Source of the DNA: Schistosoma haematobium
Lineage: Eukaryota; Platyhelminthes; Trematoda; Strigeidida; Schistosomatidae
DNA length: 64,000 nucleotides
Direction: 5' to 3'
Assembly (NCBI RefSeq): GCF_000699445.3
Contig: NC_067196.1
Span: 87,150,364 to 87,214,363, forward strand
The notes under the pieces are model-generated. The model did not search any database and had not been told where the DNA came from. It worked only from the letters and a program-made list of their open reading frames with translations. Both the position numbers and the translations under genes were made by a program. This document shows positions 62,201-64,000 of this stretch, one piece after another (position 1 is the first letter of the stretch; each line of letters opens with the position of its first letter).

Positions 62201-62576
62201 GTGGTTTGACTTTTTATTCAAATGACCAACAATTTACGAGGGAATGAAACGATAAACAGTGGTCTACTAATTTTTTCCCATTAAGTAATCTGTGCAATTA
62301 TACCTTATGATAATATTCTCTATTTCTTATATACTCCATTTTTTAACTGTATGATCTTTTTTATTTTTTCTATAAAAAAAGTTTAACAGCAATGAAAAAT
62401 AAAGCTGTGAAACCGAATATTTTTGTTATGGATTTGGTATTGTTACAAATTATTTTCCCTACGATCAGTGGAATAACTGGTTGGCCATTTATGTCTGGTA
62501 CAACAGTTAGAACACTTAGCAATCTTGTTGCCCTAGTCAAAATGGATCAAAGTCCTGCACCTGGTATGCCTCACAA
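1241..62576 (+). CDS. SLC4: SLC4-family (anion-exchanger-like) bicarbonate transporter gene, partial at both ends
   Basis: This is a multi-exon membrane transporter gene. Seen: sixteen exons with AG/GT borders join phase-to-phase (1,1,0,0,0,0,0,0,0,1,1,0,0,0,2,2 at their ends) into one reading frame of about 880 codons without a stop. Known of the family: the band-3 cytoplasmic domain carries FVELxELV, ETARWIKFEE and PVRFLFLLLGP, and the membrane domain carries FIYFAALSPAITF, GAQPLLVVGFSGP and ATTVRS. Close versions of all of these are present here in the right order. The short extracellular loop 3, an NAS sequon at the position of human AE1 Asn642, and Glu at the AE1 Glu681 position favour Cl-/HCO3- exchange over Na+-coupled transport, but this is inference. 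The N-terminus and the helices after the arginine helix are outside the window. Introns reach about 9 kb and are packed with repeats. Confidence 0.93.
1904..2584 (+). mobile_element. Composite foldback SINE with 18-bp target duplication
   Basis: An inverted partial copy (about 1922-2110, minus strand) precedes a complete plus-strand copy (about 2165-2566). The whole is flanked by 1904-1921 and 2567-2584, which match at 17 of 18 bases. The plus copy has box A TGGTCTAGTGG (2357-2367) and box B GTTCGAATC (2402-2410). Its hammerhead-like fold has stem I GCACTG (2435-2440) with CAGTGC (2475-2480), GAAA at 2463-2466, and a decayed CGGAGCAG core. Both copies are mutated in catalytic positions. Confidence 0.82.
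2863..2908. repeat. (TA)n microsatellite
   Basis: Uninterrupted TA dinucleotides, about 46 bp. Confidence 0.97.
3291..3334. repeat. (AT)n microsatellite
   Basis: Uninterrupted AT dinucleotides, about 44 bp; a partner of the run at 2863 on the other side of a 380-bp block. Confidence 0.97.
3914..4205 (+). mobile_element. Smalpha-like SINE with hammerhead core
   Basis: The tRNA-like head ACTCAGTAGCTAAG ... GGGTTCAGGTCCC (about 4035-4095) is followed by a hammerhead-like core. The core has TTGATGAG (4133-4140), stem II GTCC/GGAC and GAAAC (4154-4158). Known: the S. mansoni Smalpha family carries active hammerheads with this arrangement. Here C3 of CTGATGA is T, so this copy should not cleave. 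A perfect 17-bp inverted repeat (3914-3930 with 3983-3999) lies at its 5-prime side. Confidence 0.85.
6075..6420 (+). mobile_element. Diverged copy of the tRNA-derived foldback-type SINE
   Basis: It keeps the family order. There is a 5-prime unit (GAGTTTTAGTGAGAAGC, CACCGTTGGATG), a tRNA-like head with GGGTTCGATTC as box B, then a tail ending near ATATCACAAAAAGAG. The hammerhead core is no longer recognisable. Confidence 0.72.
6947..6982. repeat. (TA)n microsatellite
   Basis: About 36 bp of TA dinucleotides. Confidence 0.96.
8811..9028 (-). mobile_element. Foldback repeat with tRNA box B in the loop
   Basis: The arms 8811-8906 and 8933-9028 are inverted copies (about 86 of 96 positions match by eye) around a 26-bp loop. 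Read on the minus strand, the arm/loop junction contains GGGTTCGAATCC, a consensus RNA polymerase III box B. It is distinct in sequence from the two hammerhead SINE families. The following 9029-9160 looks like attached repeat tail. Confidence 0.78.
9944..9984. repeat. (TA)n microsatellite
   Basis: About 41 bp of TA dinucleotides. Confidence 0.96.
10315..10615 (+). pseudogene. RTE-like retrotransposon C-terminal fragment
   Basis: Translations show [18 protein letters not shown], then [20 protein letters not shown], with stops and shifts. This is the basic tail that follows the reverse transcriptase in RTE-type elements (family form: [33 protein letters not shown]). The copy is decayed and sits about 150 bases before the SLC4 exon at 10762. 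Confidence 0.75.
10762..10959 (+). CDS. SLC4 exon: band-3 cytoplasmic domain, VLRALLL segment
   Basis: Acceptor AAAATAG and donor CAG|GTAATT. The exon starts with two bases that complete an Asn codon from the previous exon and ends in phase 1. It encodes [19 protein letters not shown], then [19 protein letters not shown]. These match the family's VLLDLDQQTLPGVAHQVV and NVLRALLLKHSHP segments. It ends with EFDQYWAG just where the variable linker of SLC4 proteins begins. The sequence reads into a stop just after the donor, which supports the exon border. Confidence 0.92.
12219..12244 (+). CDS. SLC4 26-nt microexon (TLPEGINP)
   Basis: A T-rich tract ending TTTAAG precedes 12219 and the donor GTAAGT starts at 12245. 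The exon contributes the two bases that finish a Gly codon, then TLPEGINP, and ends in phase 0. It was found by looking for a phase 1-to-0 exon. Without it the preceding exon (phase 1) cannot be joined to the phase-0 exons that follow: direct joining to 12939 gives an immediate stop. No family similarity is expected in this linker, so the support is splice sites plus phase logic only. Confidence 0.72.
12939..12992 (+). CDS. SLC4 54-nt symmetric exon ([18 protein letters not shown])
   Basis: Acceptor AAACTAG and donor TTG|GTAAGT. The 18-codon exon is phase 0-0 and encodes [18 protein letters not shown]. It lies in the variable cytoplasmic linker between two well-conserved SLC4 blocks. It lacks the Arg-Ser motif of the later small exons. 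The sequence alone cannot show whether it is constitutive. Confidence 0.68.
13556..13895 (+). mobile_element. Smalpha-like inverted pair
   Basis: A minus-strand partial copy (about 13556-13650) is followed by a linker and a plus-strand copy (about 13690-13895). The plus copy has the tRNA-like head and a core TTGACGAG ... GAAACGCGC. Stem II is broken (CCAC in place of GGAC), so the ribozyme fold is lost. Confidence 0.8.
14890..15010 (+). repeat. Retrotransposon 3-prime tail
   Basis: Shares a run from ATATATTACCACCACTGAAT through GGTGTTCATCTTGTTG with 46490-46612, where it follows a retrotransposon coding remnant. Both end in GACTGACT-type repeats. Confidence 0.65.
15460..15504 (+). CDS. SLC4 45-nt symmetric cassette exon ([15 protein letters not shown])
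   Basis: The acceptor is a TTTTTTCGTGTACAG tract ending at 15459 and the donor is AAG|GTTTGT. It is a 15-codon phase 0-0 exon encoding [15 protein letters not shown], serine-rich with an R-S-S-I-S core. Like the next three small exons it ends on the codon AAG at the donor. It can be included or skipped without changing frame. Confidence 0.68.
15505..19550 (+). other. SLC4 intron between cassette exons, 4.0 kb
   Basis: Contains an RTE fragment on the minus strand (17955-18440). A less AT-rich stretch at about 16320-16760 resembles retrotransposon 3-prime sequence but could not be assigned. No further small exon with good borders was found. Confidence 0.65.
17955..18440 (-). pseudogene. RTE-like retrotransposon C-terminal fragment
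   Basis: The best-preserved tail in the window. It starts with [11 protein letters not shown] and [15 protein letters not shown], then gives an open 103-codon stretch with [40 protein letters not shown] and [16 protein letters not shown]. Known: schistosome SR2 elements belong to the RTE lineage, and this tail is of that type. No catalytic RT motif is present. Confidence 0.82.
19551..19598 (+). CDS. SLC4 48-nt symmetric cassette exon with RASV motif
   Basis: Acceptor CACAATCTAG and donor AAG|GTGGGT. It is a 16-codon phase 0-0 exon encoding [16 protein letters not shown]. It shares a 12-nt identical stretch (AAGAGCATCTGT) covering R-A-S-V, and the same donor hexamer, with the exon at 20771. 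This points to exon duplication. The Arg-Ala-Ser-Val core is a candidate basophilic-kinase site (inference). Confidence 0.75.
20771..20824 (+). CDS. SLC4 54-nt symmetric cassette exon with RASVS motif
   Basis: Acceptor TTCTATAG and donor AAG|GTGGGT. It is an 18-codon phase 0-0 exon encoding [18 protein letters not shown]. It aligns without gaps to the exon at 24645: Arg at residue 7, Val-Ser at 10-11, Asn-Asp at 13-14, Lys at 18. It shares RASV with the exon at 19551. Confidence 0.77.
20825..24644 (+). other. SLC4 intron between cassette exons, 3.8 kb
   Basis: Contains a SINE with hammerhead-like core (21275-21480) and a mixed-composition segment at about 22405-22680 of repeat-like look. A failed exon-like sequence sits at 22830-22883 (see rejected items). 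The remainder is plain AT-rich sequence. Confidence 0.65.
21275..21480 (+). mobile_element. tRNA-derived SINE, 5-prime truncated, hammerhead-like core
   Basis: Begins within the tRNA-like head (box B degenerate, GGGTTCGGAACTC). The core is TTGAGGAG (21349-21356) with C3 changed to T. GAAA lies at 21371-21374, CCGTC precedes the expected cut, and the tail runs to CACAAAACCCATTCTGAT. Confidence 0.8.
24645..24698 (+). CDS. SLC4 54-nt symmetric cassette exon with KRSCVS motif
   Basis: A strong acceptor tract (TTTTTTTCAG) ends at 24644 and the donor is AAG|GTTGGT. It is an 18-codon phase 0-0 exon encoding [18 protein letters not shown]. It is collinear with the exon at 20771: over the 30 bases around the shared motif about 21 match by eye. 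It is the last small exon before the conserved domain resumes 440 bases downstream. Confidence 0.77.
25138..25470 (+). CDS. SLC4 exon: core of band-3 cytoplasmic domain
   Basis: Acceptor ATATCAG gives a phase-0 start, and the donor GTAAGT gives a phase-0 end; the length is 111 codons. It begins with a Ser-rich stretch ([17 protein letters not shown]) and enters the conserved fold at [20 protein letters not shown] (AE2: VVLVGCVEFLSRPTMAFV). It continues with [15 protein letters not shown] (AE2: EVPVPVRFLFLLLGP) and [16 protein letters not shown] (AE2: DYHEIGRSISTLMSD). An alternative AG at 25147 would give phase 1 and does not fit the upstream exons. Confidence 0.95.
25471..28028 (+). other. 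SLC4 intron, 2.6 kb
   Basis: Mostly featureless AT-rich sequence. A degenerate minus-strand Smalpha head lies at about 27595-27685. Confidence 0.75.
27595..27685 (-). repeat. Degenerate Smalpha tRNA-like head
   Basis: The minus strand reads GTTTGAAGGGAAAGGTACTAA ... GTGAACATCAAC, close to the Smalpha pattern GTTTGAAGCGAA ... GTGAACATCAAC at 13760-13810. Confidence 0.55.
28029..28224 (+). CDS. SLC4 exon: end of band-3 cytoplasmic domain
   Basis: Acceptor TTTAACACAG and donor AAAG|GTATGA; phase 0 to 1. It encodes [20 protein letters not shown], then [12 protein letters not shown]. These match AE2 QFHEAAYLADEREDLLTAIN and AFLDCSVVLPPS. It then enters a charged helix ([17 protein letters not shown]) leading to the linker before the membrane domain. 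Confidence 0.94.
28590..28770 (+). repeat. Very old copy of the hammerhead SINE
   Basis: Retains the order GTGGAGTC ... CTAGGACGAAG ... GTTCAATG ... GTCGTCTAGCTAAAGTCA. This corresponds to the core, stem II and tail of the SINE family. It is too decayed to fold. Confidence 0.45.
30635..30805 (+). mobile_element. Smalpha-like SINE copy
   Basis: Has the ACTTAGTAGCTAGGTGAATAA head, CAGTTGACGAG at about 30736-30746, and CGTCCTGGATTCTATCATTA at the 3-prime side. The CGTC/CTGGATTC end is the best-kept cleavage-site region of the Smalpha copies here. Stem II and the GAAA strand are mutated. Confidence 0.78.
32219..32295. repeat. (AT)n microsatellite, longest in window
   Basis: About 77 bp of uninterrupted AT dinucleotides inside an SLC4 intron. 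Confidence 0.97.
33321..33683 (+). CDS. SLC4 exon: linker and first transmembrane helix
   Basis: Acceptor TTGTATACAG and donor A|GTAAGT; phase 1 to 1. A polar, Ser/Lys-rich linker of roughly 55 residues leads to [20 protein letters not shown] (family: FGGLIRDVRRRYPHYLSDF). The exon ends with the first membrane helix, including [20 protein letters not shown]1 has IFIYFAALSPAITFGGLL, so the anion-exchanger form of this helix is well kept. Confidence 0.95.
36122..36147. repeat. (ATT)n microsatellite
   Basis: About 26 bp of ATT trinucleotides. Confidence 0.93.
37290..37850 (-). mobile_element. SINE foldback with near-perfect 194-bp arms
   Basis: A full minus-strand SINE is followed by an inverted partial copy. 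The arms 37317-37510 and 37654-37847 differ at one position by eye, around a 143-bp spacer. The spacer is the SINE 5-prime unit. Each arm carries the tRNA-like head (GGATTCGAATC box B) and a hammerhead-like core CTGAGGGG (37409-37416 minus, about 37748-37755 plus) with A9 changed to G, GAAA intact, and a TGTC cut site. Confidence 0.88.
37968..38297 (-). pseudogene. RTE-like retrotransposon C-terminal fragment
   Basis: Open for 104 codons on the minus strand with [40 protein letters not shown] and [20 protein letters not shown]. It is the same tail as at 17955-18440. The Merlin element begins right beside its upstream end. Confidence 0.82.
38306..39065 (+). mobile_element. Merlin-like DNA transposon, decayed
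   Basis: The terminal inverted repeats start GGCGAGACTC (38306) and end GAATCTCGCC (39065); about 22 of 25 positions match. Flanking 8-bp duplications GATGCTGA (38298-38305) and GATTCTGA (39066-39073) differ at one base. Inside is the C-terminal half of an ISXO2/Merlin-type DDE transposase: [35 protein letters not shown] and [13 protein letters not shown]. The middle Asp and last Glu of the triad are visible. The N-terminal part with the first Asp is missing, so it is not autonomous. Confidence 0.87.
39829..41102 (+). mobile_element. Penelope-like element copy 1 with inverted terminal repeats
   Basis: Inverted repeats of about 280 bp (39829-40107 and 40821-41099) bracket the C-terminal part of a Penelope-like polyprotein. 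Known: Penelope-like elements end in a GIY-YIG endonuclease and often carry terminal repeats in inverted orientation around 5-prime-truncated bodies. The structure fits that exactly. The reverse transcriptase is absent. Confidence 0.86.
40080..40580 (+). pseudogene. GIY-YIG endonuclease domain of Penelope-like element
   Basis: Open for 166 codons. The first nine residues come from the inverted terminal repeat. The body holds [19 protein letters not shown], then [20 protein letters not shown], then [10 protein letters not shown]. This is a GIY-YIG nuclease signature with Cys in place of Gly in the first triad and the conserved Arg of the RxxEH region. In the element it nicks target DNA for priming. 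It is a remnant, because the upstream RT is missing. Confidence 0.85.
41946..42094 (+). CDS. SLC4 exon: second and third membrane segments
   Basis: Acceptor TTTTATTACAG and donor GTAAGT; phase 1 to 0. After [18 protein letters not shown] and the hydrophobic VFLIIFTIL it carries [18 protein letters not shown]. This aligns to AE1 GAQPLLVVGFSGPLLVFE, the half-helix that lines the anion site in solved SLC4 structures. The Q-P-L and the S-x-P are conserved. Confidence 0.94.
43391..43419. repeat. (ATGT)n microsatellite
   Basis: About seven GTAT/ATGT units. Confidence 0.93.
43655..44045 (-). repeat. Retrotransposon 3-prime region
   Basis: The minus strand ends GTTAACTGACTGACTGATAT, like the tail at 46600. 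It contains the less AT-rich block with AGCAGTCGAACCAAGACCAC and ATGAACCGATACGCGTATG. No coding sequence is recognised. The assignment rests on tail similarity and composition. Confidence 0.5.
44375..45285 (+). pseudogene. RTE-like retrotransposon with internal deletion
   Basis: The RT N-terminal part ([47 protein letters not shown], then stops) jumps near 44715 to the post-RT tail ([20 protein letters not shown]). It continues to [20 protein letters not shown] and CMRCNRQ. The catalytic RT centre is deleted. Several stops and shifts are present. Confidence 0.8.
45380..45955 (-). mobile_element. Hammerhead SINE, full minus copy plus inverted partial
   Basis: A full-length minus-strand copy (about 45380-45770) is followed by a second tail and a plus-strand partial (about 45833-45955). 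The plus partial has a clean fold except that its core is CCGAGGAG (45854-45861; U4 changed to C) and its cut site is GGC instead of GTC. The minus core is more decayed. Confidence 0.8.
46152..46173. repeat. (AT)n microsatellite
   Basis: About 22 bp of AT dinucleotides directly upstream of a retrotransposon remnant. Confidence 0.9.
46180..46612 (+). pseudogene. Non-LTR retrotransposon C-terminus and 3-prime tail
   Basis: Encodes [20 protein letters not shown] and [12 protein letters not shown], a stop, then [20 protein letters not shown] and [23 protein letters not shown]...LPRRAML is a common post-RT signature of non-LTR elements and is unlike the IGHTLRK tail seen elsewhere in the window, so this is a second family. 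The tail shared with 14890-15010 follows. Confidence 0.78.
47255..47500. repeat. Decayed foldback repeat of the 8811-9028 type
   Basis: Both ends keep recognisable arm pieces. At the left, AACCTAGGTTTCATGCTGGTTG; at the right, CTAGCATGAAACTTACGTTC and CTGTACGCGACCA. They are in inverted order as in the copy at 8811-9028. The loop is unrecognisable. Confidence 0.6.
47880..48065 (-). mobile_element. Smalpha-like SINE copy
   Basis: The minus strand has ACTCATTAGCTAAGTGGATA ACGCGTTAG as tRNA-like head and GGTTTGAATCTC as box B. It then has GGGTCCCAGATGTGACGAAA and TGCGCGTTCTGGAT at the ribozyme position. The CTGANGA strand is lost. Confidence 0.75.
49341..50295 (+). mobile_element. Penelope-like element copy 2, 5-prime truncated
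   Basis: Flanked by a perfect 17-bp duplication (49324-49340 and 50296-50312). The body matches copy 1 without indels at an offset of 9194. About 890 bp (49405-50296 against 40211-41102) look identical. The first 64 bases differ at about nine positions. It has the right-hand terminal repeat (50015-50293) but no inverted left arm. Confidence 0.88.
49391..49774 (+). pseudogene. GIY-YIG endonuclease domain, copy 2
   Basis: Open for 127 codons. It is identical to the nuclease part of the copy at 40080-40580 from [10 protein letters not shown] onward, including [20 protein letters not shown]. It lacks upstream RT sequence, so it is a fragment of a mobile-element protein and not a host gene. Confidence 0.85.
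50656..50850 (+). CDS. SLC4 exon: fourth and fifth membrane segments
   Basis: Acceptor TTACTTTCCAG and donor TTA|GTAAGT; phase 0 to 0, 65 codons. [20 protein letters not shown] matches AE1 [40 protein letters not shown] matches [20 protein letters not shown]. The intervening AFEGS/ATDAS of vertebrate proteins is replaced by GCNMSG, so this stretch is divergent. LLKALF may stand for the lysine-bearing end of helix 5 in AE1. Confidence 0.92.
51035..51500. repeat. Unidentified interspersed repeat, longest copy
   Basis: Its first part (AGGATCATTGTGCTAGAATC through GCAGAACGTCTGATAGC) recurs at 53735-53890. Its last part (GATACATACTACTTATATCT GTCGACATCAGTAGCACA) recurs at 61690-61755. Type unknown; no coding capacity is evident. 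Confidence 0.72.
52005..52075. repeat. Fragment of the unidentified repeat
   Basis: CTAGATAGCAAGACGAGAGT to CAATTGTATGATCAGGGTGA recurs with few changes at 53893-53958. The following 52080-52640 shows no recognisable content. Confidence 0.6.
52945..53235 (+). mobile_element. Smalpha-like inverted pair, truncated
   Basis: A minus-strand 3-prime piece (about 52945-53005, containing GTGGCATCCAGGAAGTGTG) is followed by a linker and a plus-strand tRNA-like head (CTCAGTAGCTGAGCTAATAA, GATTTTGAGTCCGGGAGTG). The plus copy stops before the GAAA strand of the ribozyme. Confidence 0.7.
53735..53965. repeat. Unidentified interspersed repeat, second copy
   Basis: Combines the first part of the repeat at 51035 and the fragment at 52005 in direct succession. 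This suggests that the two are parts of one element. Confidence 0.68.
54280..54438 (+). CDS. SLC4 exon: short extracellular loop 3 and next helix
   Basis: Acceptor AATTTATAG and donor AAT|GTAAGT; phase 0 to 0, 53 codons. The loop [20 protein letters not shown] is short, as in AE proteins. NBC-type Na+-coupled members have a long cysteine-rich loop here. The next helix, [20 protein letters not shown], precedes RGNYFRRN (AE1: MMLRKFKNSSYFPGKLRR). Confidence 0.92.
55440..55745 (+). mobile_element. Hammerhead SINE, plus-strand copy
   Basis: Contains the 5-prime unit (AGCAGTGACCAGTGGAGTTC), tRNA-like head (box A TGGTCTAGTGG, box B GTTCGAATC), core and tail. The CTGAGGAG core (55619-55626) is intact, but GAAA has become GAGA (55641-55644) and one stem II pair is broken. 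Confidence 0.82.
56105..56575 (-). pseudogene. RTE-like retrotransposon C-terminal fragment
   Basis: The minus strand starts [20 protein letters not shown], then [18 protein letters not shown] and [16 protein letters not shown] frame change leads into [20 protein letters not shown]. It is the same family as at 17955 and 37968, in another state of decay. Confidence 0.8.
56840..57105 (+). CDS. SLC4 exon: extracellular loop 4 and Glu681-type helix
   Basis: Acceptor TATATAG and donor GG|GTAAGT; phase 0 to 2. [20 protein letters not shown] matches AE1 [20 protein letters not shown]. The loop holds [12 protein letters not shown]. Its NAS sequon falls where human AE1 is glycosylated (SNSSARGWVIHP). 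The following helix ends [11 protein letters not shown], aligning to AE1 LIFLESQITTL. Glu is therefore kept at the AE1 Glu681 position, where NBCs have Asp. Confidence 0.94.
61250..61330 (+). repeat. 5-prime scrap of the hammerhead SINE
   Basis: AGTTCTAGTGAGAGGCCATGATTG and GACAATGGTCATTCATTGATTGA follow the order of the SINE 5-prime unit. No tRNA-like head follows. Confidence 0.5.
61450..61765. repeat. Unidentified interspersed repeat, third copy
   Basis: Matches the second half of the repeat at 51035-51500, from CACAAGCGGGGACAA-like sequence (here CGCAAGCAGGGACAAG) to TAGTAGCACATATCAC. Confidence 0.66.
62382..62576 (+). CDS. SLC4 exon: anion-site arginine helix; last exon in window
   Basis: Acceptor AAAAAAAG and donor CACAA|GTATGT; phase 2 to 2. 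It encodes [17 protein letters not shown] (AE1: SGFHLDLLLVVGMGGV), then [20 protein letters not shown] (AE1: [20 protein letters not shown]). The Arg aligns with AE1 Arg730, an anion-site residue. The end, [10 protein letters not shown], matches KASTPGAAAQIQ. Reading through the donor gives a stop at 62596-62598, but the family continues with EVKEQRISG, so the next exon must lie beyond 64000. Confidence 0.93.
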
Positions 62577-64000
62577 GTATGTGAAACATACAAAATGATA
62601 TTTTTTATTAAATATATTTATGGTTGAATAAAAAATAAGTCAACAATGCATTTTCATTTAGAAACTGATACAATGTAAATCATTTTATTAAGTGATTTAT
62701 GGTAATTTGTCTAGTTTGAAAATAGATATTTTTTTCCTGTTAATAAGTACCAAAAGACTGGAAAGAAGGACTTCTGATCAAAATACCGAAGAAAGGCGAT
62801 CTCAGCAACTGTGACAACTACAGGGGCATCACTCTTCTCTCAATACCGGTAAAAGTCCTCAACAGGGTATTGTTAAACAGGATGAAGGACTGCGTAGACG
62901 CCCAACTTCGTGACCAACAGGCAGGATTCCGTAAGGATAGATCGTGTACAGACCAAATTGCAACTCTACGGATCATTGTGGAACAATCAATTGAATGGAA
63001 TTCATCACTCTACATCAACTTCATTGACTACAAAAAATCATTGCATCCTTTTCTTAATATTTACTGAAATAGTTCTTATGTTCATGAAGAGTTATAATAC
63101 GTAAAATGAGTTTTGTTTTACCTAAGTTTTATTAGGATTGATGATAAACCTTTCCGCGATACATATCTAATCGTGTTACTTTGCTTCATGATGTTTAATA
63201 TTTCCGTGTATTAATTATTCATCTCTGTGAAATAATGAAAGTGGACAGTATTAAAAACTTCAATCCATCTAAAACTAGATACCTTATTACTAATAATATG
63301 GTCGAATTATTTAGTTATATCATTAAACTGAAGATTTTAATGAATATTTCAAAAAAATAACGGCTTATATAAGGTGAAAAGCATAACAGCATAGTCGTTA
63401 ACAACTTGAATATTTTTTTCCCATTTAAAGTAAGTACAAGCGATTTTCGGCGTGAACACGTTGATGACTTTTCTGGAAAGAGTTTACCTATGCCTAATTA
63501 GGATTATTTTAGGAATTTTTTTCCTCACTTTAACCTATAACTCTTTCTTTAATGCCCGATATTAAACTAATTTTAATATACTATGAATTCCTAGTAAGTC
63601 ATTATATTCTCATGAAAGCATATGTTAACAGCGCATAATGAATATTTTTCTATATGGTATTAAGGAAATATATTTTATCAAGTGTTAAATAATAGCGCTA
63701 GAAAAAGATATTATATATTCCTATAAATAAAGGATTTTATTTACCTCGAGGATTGCATAATGCATTGATATTCCTGTCTTAAATTTATAAACTTTTCACT
63801 GCTTATTGTATAAAAATATTTAAAATGTTCCCATTCCTTCTGTCTCTTCTCACTTTTGTTTGACGATATACTTGTTCGTTATTTCCAAGTTCCTGCTTGC
63901 ATAAACCAAAAAAAGATTTTCACTTTAAAAAAAAGATATACTACAAGACTATCTGTTTTCGAACGTTAACTCTAGGAATTGAACATTAATCCATATGTAT
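62577..64000 (+). other. SLC4 intron, start only
   Basis: Begins at the GTATGT donor and runs off the window. It contains an RTE reverse-transcriptase fragment at 62747-63055. The rest is AT-rich with nothing recognised. Confidence 0.75.
62747..63055 (+). pseudogene. RTE-like reverse-transcriptase N-terminal fragment
   Basis: Encodes KDWKEGLLIKIPKKGDLSNC, NYRGITLLSIPVKVLNRVLL and DQQAGFRKDRSCTDQIATLR, ending at INFIDYKKS. It is open across two overlapping frames. These are RT fingers motifs (PKKGD, NYRGI, QAGFR), and the fragment stops before the YxDD centre. Confidence 0.85.

Larger units (their letters stand above)
57106..62381 (+). other. SLC4 intron, 5.3 kb
   Basis: Contains a SINE 5-prime scrap (about 61250-61330) and part of an unidentified repeat (about 61450-61765). 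Two mixed-composition blocks at about 57280-57600 and 59690-59960 look like old insertions of unknown type. Nothing coding was seen. Confidence 0.75.

Overview
The window looks like a piece of a Schistosoma (blood fluke) nuclear genome. The evidence is a very AT-rich intronic background, long TA microsatellites, Smalpha-type tRNA-like repeats carrying a hammerhead core, RTE-like retrotransposon fragments, a Merlin transposon and Penelope-like fragments. All of these are known from schistosomes. I cannot assign the species.

One protein-coding gene fills the window on the + strand and runs off both ends. It encodes an SLC4-family bicarbonate/anion exchanger, closest in appearance to the AE1-3 branch. 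I could place sixteen exons (1241 to 62576) whose phases join without a break: 1241-1555, 10762-10959, 12219-12244, 12939-12992, 15460-15504, 19551-19598, 20771-20824, 24645-24698, 25138-25470, 28029-28224, 33321-33683, 41946-42094, 50656-50850, 54280-54438, 56840-57105 and 62382-62576. Together they carry about 2.65 kb of coding sequence. The first two exons and those at 25138 and 28029 encode the cytoplasmic band-3 domain. Exons from 33321 onward encode the membrane transport domain up to the anion-site arginine helix. The extreme N-terminus and the last membrane helices lie outside the window.

The most unusual part of the gene is 12.2-24.7 kb. Here the two halves of the cytoplasmic domain are joined by six very small exons of 26, 54, 45, 48, 54 and 54 nt. 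The last five are symmetric (phase 0-0). At least three look like duplicates of one another around an R-[A/S]-[S/C]-V motif. Any subset could be skipped without breaking the frame, so the exchanger could be built with different numbers of small basic/serine cassettes.

The introns are full of mobile DNA. 0.5-9 kb: foldback SINEs with tRNA-like promoters and hammerhead-like cores, a third foldback family, and TA runs. 10-18 kb: RTE debris and Smalpha. 37-41 kb: a 194-bp near-perfect SINE palindrome, an RTE fragment, a 760-bp Merlin copy with target duplication, and a Penelope-like element with about 280-bp inverted terminal repeats. 43-50 kb: RTE debris, SINEs and a second Penelope-like copy with a perfect 17-bp target duplication. 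51-63 kb: an unidentified repeat, Smalpha, SINE and RTE fragments. No RNA genes other than tRNA-derived SINE heads, no CRISPR and no second host gene were seen.
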